A DNA stretch of 64,000 nt from Parapristionchus giblindavisi (taxonomy: Eukaryota > Nematoda > Chromadorea > Rhabditida > Diplogasteridae): the NCBI GenBank assembly GCA_943737045.1, contig CALSFV010000662.1, forward strand, positions 124,001 to 188,000, in the 5' to 3' direction. Every line of letters begins with the position of its first letter. Within the stretch, counting starts at the first letter, position 1. The position numbers were made by a program, and so were the translations under genes. The notes under the pieces are model-generated. The model worked only from the letters and a program-made list of their open reading frames with translations. It was not told the origin of the DNA and did no database searches. Positions 1 through 10,160 of the stretch are shown here, one piece after another.

Positions 1-1004
1 TTGATTACGTCAACTACTACTAATACCGTATCCAACCCTATTGATCAATCTCCTTCTATTGCATCTAATGTATATATATTCTTTGTATGTTCTGTTAATG
101 GACTATCATTAAAGAGTTCATCTACAGTTTATGAAGAAGATCTTCGAGAATATGTATCAAAAGGAATGGGACGAATGTTACTGAAAGGATACACTATGCT
201 TGATGCAAACTGTACATGTACTGTATGTATCTACTCTATTCTATATTTAATATATTTCATTATTTAGTGTATTCTTATGGCTGATCGTGATGGTAACCGT
301 ACATGTCTTGCATGTGAATACCGTAAGAGCCATAATACGGTAGTTTCCCAAGATAACTCGAGAAAGAGTGATTATGGGTTTGAAATAAAGGAGATTCCTC
401 TTAATACTGATCTGCCATCTTCATCTAAATTTTCGGTATGATTTTGTTTTCTCTTAACGATTGAATTTATGTGTTTGAGAATGATGATGTGGAAGAATTG
501 GAAGATACTGAGTGTGACAAATTTCGTGATGAAGTAACGAAAAGAATGGGGGAACTACTGCTCAAAGGAGTCACTATGCTAGATAGTTACTGTAAATGTG
601 GAGTAAGCTGATGTATGAATTGCTATATGAAGTATGTGATATTTAAGGCGATTATGATGCAAGAAAGGAATGGAACTAAGAGATGTATTGAATGTGAGAT
701 AAGAAATGAAGGTTCAACTGAAGTAGTTGCGGAGACTGAAAAGATAGATGTGGAGAATAAGAATGTAGAAAGGAAACAAAAGAGAAAAGTATCATTTCAA
801 TCTAATCCACCTCATTTTCATTCTCATCCGCATCACAATTTCAAGAAGGTCCATAGTAGTGAATGGAAGACCGTAACTGAAATGACAATACAATCTAAGC
901 TTGTTTGGTTATCTCATAAACTAGAACAGACTCAAGATTATGATGAGATGTCTAAAATTCTTCTACTAATTGAACATGCTTCTCGAGTTGTTCAAAATCT
1001 TTGA
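1..1004 (+). CDS. ZNRD2: ZNRD2/SSSCA1-like zinc-ribbon protein, 5' end cut off
   Basis: Exons <1-222, 268-435, 480-602 and 648-1004; phase is continuous. The protein holds two tandem copies of the ZNRD2 (Sjogren/scleroderma autoantigen p27) module. Copy 1 reads MGRMLLKGYTMLD followed by NCTCTCILMADRDG and TCLACEY. Copy 2 reads MGELLLKGVTMLD followed by YCKCG, MMQERNG and RCIECE. Each copy has the LLxGxTMLD helix and a pair of cysteine knuckles that should bind zinc. The C-terminal stretch (TIQSKLVWLSHKLEQ ... LIEHASRVVQNL) resembles the helical tail of human ZNRD2. Human ZNRD2 is a small protein with one ribbon, so the duplicated ribbon is unusual. The true start lies left of the window. ZNRD2 has no well-settled biochemical role; it is reported as an autoantigen, and I infer only zinc binding here. 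Confidence 0.8.
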
Positions 1005-1434
1005 ATGACGTATTTAATTTGTCCACTATCTTGCTATTTTGTTATGCCTATGTTGTGTGATAAAACATTATTTGAGCGATCAGATGTTACAGTCCATTTT
1101 TGATTATTTATAAAATCGATTTTTAATGAAAAAATTGAAACTTGAAATGCATCTACATGTAGACAAAATGTGCTATATACCGTAATAAAAATTCTTATTG
1201 CGTGTAATAAATGTGGGTGTGTGGAAAGTGTATGAAGAAATTCGAACAGCGATTTAAATGCTGGATGTGATGGTGGCGTCAATTTGTTGACTTATTATCT
1301 ATTCTTGTTGTTATTCTTGTTATTTTTGAATGAACATCAGCTTCAGCTTGTCCCGTCATTGAGCCCGTTGAATTACTCTCTATTGTTTTTTTTCAATAAT
1401 AAGATTTTCGAAATACATTTATTTGCTTTCAAGG
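1005..1434. other. Intergenic spacer, ZNRD2-like to RNPS1
   Basis: About 430 bases of AT-rich sequence with no supported gene. A CTTTCAAG just before the RNPS1 start (1428-1434) could be a 5' UTR intron or trans-splice acceptor, but the sequence alone cannot tell which. Confidence 0.6.
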
Positions 1435-4400
1435 ATGGTGGATAAAAAGGAAGACCGGAAGTCTCGTTCTGGTTCTTCATCGTCTTCGAGCTCTGGATCA
1501 TCTTCATCTGGATCTCGTTCTTCCTCCTCATCTTCATCGAGGTACGGATCTTATTATTATTAACTCTACATGATAATTCGTAGGGTAGAACAGAATTGAA
1601 TCGCATTCAATTGATCCCAGTTTTTGAAAGATAGTCATCATTTAGAACCCTATCCAAACATTAACGTTTTAAGAAATTACAAAAGGAATCTATATTATTG
1701 TTTCGCATTCGTGCCTAAGTCGAGCATCATTTTTCGTTCATCAGCGACATTTAGCGGTCGCTATTTCAAGGCTTTAACGGCATTTTATTTGTTATATAAA
1801 TGCAAATTCCACTAAATCATTACAAATAACGACCGCTAAATGCCGCTGATGAATGAAAAATGATGAACGACTTCGCACGGTTGCACCACTTAAGCACGAA
1901 TGCGGAACCCTAATCAATATATAGTGAGAGGAATCAATGAATTGCCTTTCCTTGGTTTTATCGTTCGCTCTTTCAGTTCATCACGTTCAGTTTCTCCTAA
2001 GAATAAGAAACGCGTATCAAAATCGAAATCTCCTAGCCGTCGATCACCCGCTAGACGACCTGCCGGTACTTTTTTCTCTTATTCTTTTATCCTAATGATT
2101 TTTAATTGTTTATTCACAGAGAATCTGGAGCAAGCTTGCCGCAAACATACAACAGTCTAGTAAATTGCGAATAAATTGCTCCGTTGTTGCCTTCACGACG
2201 ACACATTTCAAAGCAATTTATTGGCAACTTGCTTCGTTGTTGCTTTAGAACTCAGTATCACAGAGAATGTGGAGCAAGCTTGCAGCAAGTATCGGGCAAA
2301 CTTACGGGGAATATCGTCGCAACCTCACACAACCCTTGTCGCAAACTTGCCCGACACAAAACAAGTAAAATATAATTTGCCGGCAATTTGCTTCATCCTT
2401 GCTCCATAAATAGAGCAAGGATGAAACAAATATCTGGCAATTAACCCTAAACTGAGCTCTACAGCAACAACGAAGCAAGTCGCCAGTAAATTGCTTTGAA
2501 ACTGTCGTCATGAAGGCAACAACGGAGCATTTTATTCGCAATTTACGAGACTGTTACATGTTTGCGGCAAGCTTGCTCCAGATTCTCTGTGTAGGTTAAT
2601 TGCCGGTTATATGTTTCTCTGTTTATGGAGCAAGGATGAAACAAGTTGCCAGCAAAATATATTTTACTTGTTTTGTGTGGGACAAGTTTGCGGCAAGGGT
2701 TGGGTGAGGTTGCGGCTATATTCTCAGTAAGTTCGCCCGATACTTGCGGCAAGCGTGCACCAGATTCAATGTGTTAAAATGTCTAACAATAAGAAATGGT
2801 TCTTCGCGGGTGTATTTATTGTTACTAAAGTTAAAAAGATTTGGTAAATCACTTTTTTATGTTAATTTTATTGGCCGTAATGATATGATAATTTATTATT
2901 AATATGTTATGCTAATTCAATATTTTAATATTCAGCTTCTGGAAGACGTGATCCTTCAAATGACAGACGACCTCGCAGACGATCCCCTTCACCCAGAAGA
3001 AGACAAAGAAGGTAGAGAATTGTAAAAAAATTATATTGGAAAATTACTGGAATCTAGCTTACTCTTAAACATATGTAGACTAGATTATACGTGGGCGGCA
3101 CTGTTGCTAGCTACAAAACTCACCCTGTTTATTCGAAATTCACGCAATAATGATTTTTTGAAATTATTGTAGTTATATGATCGACCCACCTGATTTTAAT
3201 TTCCAGCGATAGAGATTGCCCACATATGGACTAGATCATACTTTACAGTTTAATATAGTTTAAGTTTTATCATAGGTGGGCGCGTGAAAACGAATTCTTT
3301 TTGCAAACAGCCGTTCCTTCCCTTGCGGAGCCTTGCGCATTAGCTTTGCCTCGCAAAATTGGGAAATTTCCGGTCAAATCTGCAAAAAATGGCCATGCGC
3401 ATAGCCTTGCCTTACAATTCTCCCGTTTGCGCACAGCCTTTCCCCCAACGTGTCCATCTATGAGTTTAATAATTGCTCAACGCAATAAAAATTAATATAA
3501 AAATATCTTACTTACGTCTAACACATGTATTGAAATTATGATCGATTTTTTACTCTTGGTTCTTGAACACAAGGCATAGAGTTTTCCCACTACTCATGTC
3601 AGAAGATTCTAGAGTATTGTTAATCTTACTTAGTTGTACAAGTAAACTTTTTGAGTTGGTTCAACAATGAACATTCATAAATTACTGTCTGCCAAGAAAT
3701 ACTCAAATATTGTTTATTTGATTGAATCAATTTTGTTTTAGTTCATCTCGTGGACGTGATCGTGTAGCTCGTCGTTCTCGCTCTCGTTCTCCTCGTAAAA
3801 CGAGTCCACCTAAGAAATTGTGTATCCGTCATCTCAGTCGTAACGTCACTAAGGAACATCTTAATGAAATCTTCTCTATTTATGGAGTTCTCAAGAGTTG
3901 TGAAATGCCTTCTGATAGAAACCATCCACATCTCGGACGTGGATACGGATATGTTGAATATGATAAAGTGGAAGATGCAGAGAAGGTTTGTTTTCTTCTT
4001 TTTATTTTATTTTATCTACCTGACCACAGTCACGTTCATGCATGGGGGTATGAACCCCCCTTGTAAAATTAGGGTTTTTCGAAAATAGAAAAAAAGTGAA
4101 GACCGCTATATAAAATTAGCCATTTTTCGTTCCGATGCCCCCTGTAGAATCGAGTTCCAGGTACCCCGCCCATATATGGTCACGTTATACTTTTCCGAGA
4201 TACTTTTTTTTCGTTATTTTTTATCGTGTTCATTGTAGGCGATGAAGCACATGGATGGAGGTCAAGTAGATGGACAAGTGATACAAGTAGAAGTAACACA
4301 TAGTGCGGCTGCACCTGTTGTCCGTAATCGTTCACCTCCAAGACGTTCCCCTATTCGTCGTGCTTCTCCTCGTCGTGGTTACTCTCCTAAGAGACGTACG

Positions 4401-4499
4401 CCGCCATATCGTGCATCTGGTGCCAATGGAGCTCCTCTTGGACGTGGACGTTTCCGTTCTCGCTCGCGTTCCCCTCGCAGGAGAAGGTCCAGGTCTTAA
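1435..4499 (+). CDS. RNPS1: RNA-binding protein with serine-rich domain 1 (RNPS1), EJC-associated splicing activator
   Basis: Exons 1435-1541, 1977-2065, 2936-3011, 3742-3985 and 4239-4499 give 258 aa. The N-terminus is Ser-rich with runs of S broken by R, then RS/SPRR repeats. A single RRM follows: RNP2-like KLCIRHLSRNV and RNP1-like GRGYGYVEYD, then the second helix AEKAMKHMDGGQVDG. The C-terminus is Arg/Ser/Pro-rich and ends in an RS tail (RRRRSRS). This order (S-rich, RRM, RS/P-rich) and size match RNPS1 (human about 305 aa), a peripheral exon-junction-complex protein that activates splicing and promotes nonsense-mediated decay in the nucleus. The start is the first ATG of the S-rich frame. 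The introns are unusually long for this window because they carry several transposable elements (1704-1904, 2117-2775, 3271-3462, 4037-4178). The gene converges on RIOK3 with under 200 bp between stop codons. Confidence 0.93.
1704..1904. repeat. Palindromic MITE-like element in RNPS1 intron 1
   Basis: The ends are inverted copies, CGCATTCGTGC at 1704 and GCACGAATGCG at 1904. The complementarity continues inward through the ATTTAGCGG/CCGCTAAAT blocks near 1750 and 1840. No convincing target-site duplication was found. Confidence 0.65.
2117..2775. mobile_element. Nested inverted-repeat elements, CACAGAGAATCTGG family, in RNPS1 intron 2
   Basis: CACAGAGAATCTGGAGC at 2117 is mirrored by GCTCCAGATTCTCTGTG ending at 2592. 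A second, related inverted pair runs from about 2262 (CACAGAGAATGTGGAGC) to about 2773 (GCACCAGATTCAATGTG) and interleaves with the first. The same terminus bounds an element in CNOT1 intron 3 (10668-11685). The short ORFs here are not genes. Confidence 0.75.
3271..3462. mobile_element. hAT-type MITE (CATAGGTGGGCG subfamily) in RNPS1 intron 3
   Basis: Terminal inverted repeats are CATAGGTGGGCG and the degraded TGTCCATCTATG. The flanking octamers AGTTTTAT (left) and AGTTTAAT (right) differ by one base, consistent with an 8-bp hAT target duplication. The interior is clearly related to the element at 35806-36000. Confidence 0.8.
4037..4178. mobile_element. hAT-type MITE in RNPS1 intron 4
   Basis: The element begins CATGCATGGGGG and ends CGCCCATATATG. 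It is flanked by a perfect 8-bp duplication, GTCACGTT (4029-4036 and 4179-4186). Its interior shares inverted segments with the element at 40476-40670, for example TTAGCCATTTTTCGTTC. Confidence 0.85.
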
Positions 4500-4684
4500 G
4501 AGGTAAGGTATACTCCGATATTATCTATTCCACATCATGTATATCATGTGTAATGTATACTGGCTGCGCAAGCTAGCTCATTAACATTATTCTTATTTCT
4601 TATTGTTCATTGTTTTTCTATGATCTCCGCGATGATAAACAAATGGTAATATTTATCTCTTTACAACACAACAAGTATATTTAG

Positions 4685-6793
4685 TTAGTTATAATCTAAG
4701 GAGAGATCATCTCCACCTGCATTAAGTTCAGATCTTAATTTTCTGAGCTCCAAATCTGCGGGCTTAGATTTGTCAATACGAAGCTGGGTATTTCTATTGA
4801 CAGCTTCGAACTCTTCTACTTGACAGGATAGATCACCATCTTCACTCATTGATAAATCAGTGATAAGATTGAAGAATGCAGTTTGGGAAGGGAGATTAGG
4901 AGTGCCATGTTTTTCAAAGAATGACAGAACGTTATTGATATCACGAAGTAGGTAATGGAGAACACGAGGATGGGATAGATCCATTGATTGAGATACATCT
5001 ATCACATAGACTTTGCCATCTTGATATAGTAGATTGAATTCTGACAGATCTCCATGTACTAGATTACAATCCTTGTACATTCGAAGAAGAATCTGAACAT
5101 GAACAACATAATAATCAATCAATAATATTGTATACATACATCTTGTGTCTGCATGAATGCACTGATCTTGGCTGTTTCATCTTCGAATATCACATTCTTC
5201 AGCTTAGGGGCCACGTTTCCTCTTTCATCTCCAATCATGCTCATGACCTACAGTAAGAATACATTAGATTACAAAGGAAAACATGATCACTTCAAGAAAA
5301 GATATTTAATGCCACTATGTTTTTCTAAGAGAACTAATGGGTATAACTCTTGTTAGATATTGCGCGAGTACTGTAGTTATAATGGAGCGCTAACAATAAG
5401 AGATTGGAAGGATGAATTCAGTCTTTTGTATGAATGCTTTAAATGTACCATGATATGCTTCTTCAGTTTAATAGGTTCAGGACACGGTAGTTGCTTGTTG
5501 AACATACTAAATCTCACAACTTGTATACATTGTCAACAATTGAGACTAACCGAGTAAGATTCATGAATTCCTTCTCAGCCCAGATTCTCATTACACGACG
5601 TGGATTTTTGAAGCGAAAATCATTCACGACATATTCTGATCGATTCTTGAAGTCTGTTAGAGATGTCTTATACACCTTCAAAACAGAGATTGTATAGAGA
5701 AATGAGATTAATATATATTACTTTGATAGCCAGAAAGTCTGGTTTATCATCAGAGAGAAGAGAATGGGCACCAGCTGAGAGAACCGCAGATTCCTAAAAA
5801 AAGAATATGATCAATCAATAAAAAGAGACCGATACAGTATACCTTTCCAGTAGCAATAATTCCATCGACTCTATCAAACAATCCTTGATTAATCCATTTG
5901 AATAGAATGAGACGAGTGATTGCATCAACAGATGTATCTATTGTAGCCTAATAACAAGAAAATAATGATATGATTTTTGTTAAAAATTGTGAAACACACC
6001 TTCTCTTCCTTATCTTTAAGACGATTAATCCTTTTCTGTTCAGTCTTAGAGAAGGATCTGAGTTTATTAAATACTTTTCCATCTGAGTGCATATCTACTG
6101 AATAGCAATCACCAGTAGATACATCAATGACACCCTAAAATCAAATGTGTCAAGATTTTTTTAATTTGTAGAATAAAGTAATAATGCTTACATTCATAAC
6201 TCTTTCAACATTCTTGGAACTAACAATGGAGGGGTCATGTTTGCTGATAATCTCTCCGTTAGGACCACGAGATAAACCACCGATGAAAGGGCCTAATACT
6301 TCATCCATTGTTTGTACCTCAAACACGAAATATTGAATCAGAAAAGACTGGTAACACTTACATCATACATATGATTTGTGTTGAATTCTCTTAATTCCTC
6401 ATCATCACTCATTTCATCATCATCATCATCATAATGATATTGACGAACAGACGGGATATAACGATCAGTTGCGACGGATACTACAGATACAGTACAAATA
6501 GATAGTCACGAGCAGCAAAAACAGATCATTCACTCACTACTATTCTGTTTTCCTGGAGTCTTCTTTGATTGTTCCAGAAGTTCAGCCATCTCAGCTTCTC
6601 GATCGAATTCACGTTGAAGGGCTCGAGCCATTTCTTCATCATCCTTATATTCTGTGAACGATGAACAAGGTCCATCTTCATCAACAAGTTGGTGTACAAG
6701 TTCTTCACTCATAATTTCGACAAAAGAGACGATCGGTTCGTCGACTTCATCTTCAGCCTTCCCCCAAGCACTTTTCTTTCCCCAAACAGCCAT
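4685..6793 (-). CDS. RIOK3: Atypical serine/threonine kinase RIO3 (RIOK3)
   Basis: Ten exons: 6793-6538, 6480-6362, 6317-6192, 6134-6000, 5947-5843, 5793-5722, 5675-5551, 5506-5449, 5247-5140 and 5092-4685, giving 503 aa (human RIOK3 519). The N-terminus carries the RIO3-specific conserved region (AVWGKKSAWGK, FVEIMSEELVHQL, MARALQREFDRE). The kinase domain has the RIO P-loop (IIATGKES), the VYKTSLTDFKNR / FRFKNPRRVMRIWAEKEF block, KKHIMVMSMIG, catalytic LVHGDLSEFN and metal-binding VIDVSQS. All catalytic motifs are intact. RIO3 kinases are linked to 40S ribosomal subunit maturation and, in mammals, to innate signalling. An upstream in-frame TTG exists, but the ATG at 6793 is the first AUG. 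The gene is divergent from PSMD11, sharing a roughly 360-bp upstream region. Confidence 0.96.
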
Positions 6794-7156
6794 CGCCAAA
6801 TTGGAATCAGCACTGGAAAGTCAGCAACCGATTAAAAAGTGATGGATTCTTGCACACCATGCTGCAATCGCAATTGCCCAAGTATACCGTAATCAATTTC
6901 AAATATTTGGATCTGCACATCAAAAGACTTGTTTTCTCGGATGTCATCCTTCTCTTTTAACTTTATTTTTCACGAAGTAGTATTGTTAGTTTTCATATTT
7001 ATGTGATGCTAATACATTCTTGAAGCTCTCTTCTATCTTATCGAAAGATTTCTGTCTCATTGCTAACACACTTCATTATCGGTGATAAATGTAAAGATTC
7101 AGAGCATCACTTGAAACGGTCCATCCGAATTTGAGGAACGTTGTCTTGTGAATATA
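6794..7156. promoter_or_regulatory. Shared upstream region of the divergent RIOK3 and PSMD11 genes
   Basis: The 363 bp between two divergent start codons must hold both 5' UTRs and promoters. I see no clear TATA box or other defined element. The role is inferred from position only. Confidence 0.45.
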
Positions 7157-9541
7157 ATGTCTGGCAGTACAGTCATGGAACACATGTCGTCCATGCCTCA
7201 TCAAAATGATCAAAACGCTATCAGATATTTGACTAACTTCGGTGAGTCGTTCTTATCGGAAGTCATGTGGTGTAAAGTAACTGCAGTTGTCTCCGAGAGA
7301 TGGTTGATCTCTTTCTTTCAGTCAAATCAGCTGGTGATGACGTTGATGTTAAGAAGAAAGAAGAGTCCATTATGGAGCTTGGAACTCTTTTGGCTAAGGA
7401 AAAAAGAACTCAAGAACTTCGAGAGATGATCGAACAGGTTTGTTTCTTGTCTTTATATTCGTATCAATTGTATTGTTAGATGCTATATTTATTTATTGTT
7501 ATTCAGACTCGTCCTCTTCTTATCTCTCTCGGAAAAGCAAAGGCAGCCAAGCTAATCAGAGATTTAGTTGATATGTGTTTAACAATTGATGATCAAGATG
7601 GAGATATCAAGGTTTGTCTGCAATGTACTTTCATTTTTCCTCGCTTATTATGCGTTTTCATCTAGGCATTGTCTTCTCTTTTACCTCCCAATCCTATAAT
7701 ATTATGCATTGAAGGTTGTATTTTCAGATTGAATTGTGTCGTGAATGCATTCAGTGGGCTACGGAACAGAGTCGAGCTTATCTCAGACAAACACTTCAAG
7801 CTCGATTAATTAGATTGATGAATGATCTGAAGAGATACACTCAAGCACTTCCTCTAGGTATCCATTTTATAATATTTTAAATGCTAAAACATTGTCTAGT
7901 TTTTTTAAATACTCAATAAAATGTTTAAATGATATATAAATTGTAAATTCAGCCGCCGAACTGATCAGAGAAGTGAAAAAGGTTGACGACAAAGATCTTC
8001 TCGTTGAAGTACAACTCGAGGAGAGCAAATCATTCTATTATCTCGGCAATTTGGGGAAGTTAGTCTTTTAATTAAAAAAAAAACTTTCTTCTGTCTATTT
8101 TGATATAAAAGAATGGATTTAGATCTCGTGCTTCATTAACAGCAGCCCGTACTGCAGCTAATGCTATATATGTACAACCGAGGATGCAGGTATATATAGA
8201 ATAGATATTATAGGTTATTGGAATGTTTATTAAATGGATGTGTTTGAGGCTGCTTTGGATATGCAATCTGGTATTCTTCATGCCGCTGATGAAAGAGATT
8301 TCAAAACTGGATTCTCATACTTCTATGAGGCATTTGAGAGTTACGACAGTTGTGGAGAAAAGGATCTTGCCCTTGTTGCACTCAAGTACATGTTATTGTG
8401 TAAGGTGAGAACTAATGAACGTATATTTTATTTATTTATTTATTGTATCCTTCACTATCACTATTTGTATCGATTGATTTTGAGGTTATGATTGACTTAC
8501 CTGAAGAAGTACCGATTCTTCTTGCTGGAAAGCTCGCCATGAAATACAATGCTAGTGAATTGGATGCTATGAAGGCCATTGCTCTAGCCGCTAAGAAGAG
8601 AAGTCTTGCTGACTTTAATAATGTATGAATCTTTTATATTATTTTTAAATATTTCTAAGTATTCATTGTAAGTTTTTATTTTATCGATTTTGTTGTGTAT
8701 TGATTGATATTTAATCTCTTTTGTAGGCATTCGGAGAGTATCGTGAGGAACTTCAAATGGATGCTGTCGTGAAGAAACATTTCAATCATCTCAGTGAGAG
8801 AATGCTCGAGAAGGAATTATGCAGGTATACTTATAATTGGTCATTTCTATCGTTTTATTGGGATGATCAGGCTAGGTTTGTATGAATTTGATAATTGGGA
8901 TTGAAATAGAATGGTGAATCACTTGAAATTTTTATTATTGTGATAAATTGTAGATTGATCGAGCCTTATTCATTCGTTCAACTCGATTACATCTCTCAAC
9001 AAATTGGATTAAGTCGAAGCAAGGTTAGTTTTCTTTTTTTTCTTTTTTTCCTTTGAATAATTAGGAAAATGCATTCTTATCACAAAAATATGGACAGAAT
9101 CTGAAAGAGAAATGAATTTGCACAACCTTTTACACCTCCATATCACTTGTACATCCTCTCGTGAATATTAAATTACGATTATCAAATTTCTTCCTCTAAA
9201 ATTGTCTTTTTCCTTTTTTTTGTCACAAAACATGCCTGAGAATCTTCAATCTTATCTTACTGATGATTCATTTTAATTAGAGATTTATTGTTTGATATTT
9301 AGGTTGAGAAGAAGTTGTCACAAATGATTCTGGATAAAAAGTTATCTGGTTCACTTCATCAAGAAGATGGTATGCTCATTGTATATGAACTACAGAAACC
9401 AGATGAGACATTTGAATCTGCTCTTGCTACTATTCATGCTATGGGAGAAGTAAGTCATCAAATATATTCAATATAGATAGTTATTATTATTCTATTTAGG
9501 TTGTTGATGCTCTCTACCAACGGGCTACTAAATTGAACTGA
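7157..9541 (+). CDS. PSMD11: 26S proteasome lid subunit Rpn6 / PSMD11
   Basis: Twelve exons: 7157-7241, 7322-7437, 7507-7611, 7728-7857, 7953-8058, 8123-8189, 8249-8404, 8485-8622, 8727-8824, 8954-9023, 9303-9449 and 9500-9541, giving 419 aa (human PSMD11 422). Motifs include [44 protein letters not shown] and [14 protein letters not shown] in the helical solenoid. The PCI winged helix follows ([36 protein letters not shown]), then the C-terminal helix [13 protein letters not shown]. Rpn6 is a scaffold of the 19S lid that bridges the 20S core and the ATPase ring; its C. elegans orthologue is rpn-6.1. The start is the first ATG; a GTG nine bases upstream is ignored. Nothing in the protein looks broken. 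Confidence 0.97.
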
Positions 9542-10160
9542 TTTGATCAATTTATTATATGTATCAATCAGTATCTATTTGTATTATACTCATCTCGTCT
9601 TCATTCTTTCTTTCTCATCACCTCATCATTTCGTATATGTTTAATTCTCCATCCTATTTATTACTTTAATCATGAGTTGAGCTCATCTCAACTTGTATCT
9701 CCTTTATCGAGTCGTCGTTAACCCGAAAAAGAAAAGAAACAAAAAGCGGTTTGAATCATTAGTGATATCTAATTGTGTGCATCTGTAATTGTATGACTAA
9801 AGTGTTGTAATCATATGCAAATTGTAAATCGTTATTGATTTCCAATGCTTGGATTTTTTGCTAAGTTTGTAAAATGTTTCAATAAAGATTTTTCTCAACG
9901 CTTTTTCTGATATTTGTATGTTTCTGTGGTTAGATTCCACACTAATATACCTTTTTCTTCTAATCAACTAACAGATTAATTATTGTATGGATTTAGATTG
10001 GATAAAGAATATCAATTGAAGAGTGGTAGCAGTGTGGATTAAGTGAGTAAAGATTGATTGTTTGTGTGTATAAGTTGGTCGTTGAAGGTGATTGATTGAT
10101 TGGTTCTCATGGGAATGGTATCAGTGTCAGTCATTGGATCTACCTCATCTCTTATCACAA
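9542..10160. other. PSMD11 3' UTR and spacer before CNOT1
   Basis: AT-rich sequence with a canonical AATAAA at 9881-9886, a plausible poly(A) signal for PSMD11 about 340 bp past its stop. No gene is supported. The last 100 bp before 10161 must include the CNOT1 5' region. Confidence 0.5.

Noticed and set aside
2176..2752. Several overlapping ORFs on both strands in RNPS1 intron 2
   Set aside because: They lie in inverted-repeat transposable elements and have no conserved motif; opposite-strand ORFs arise from the palindrome.
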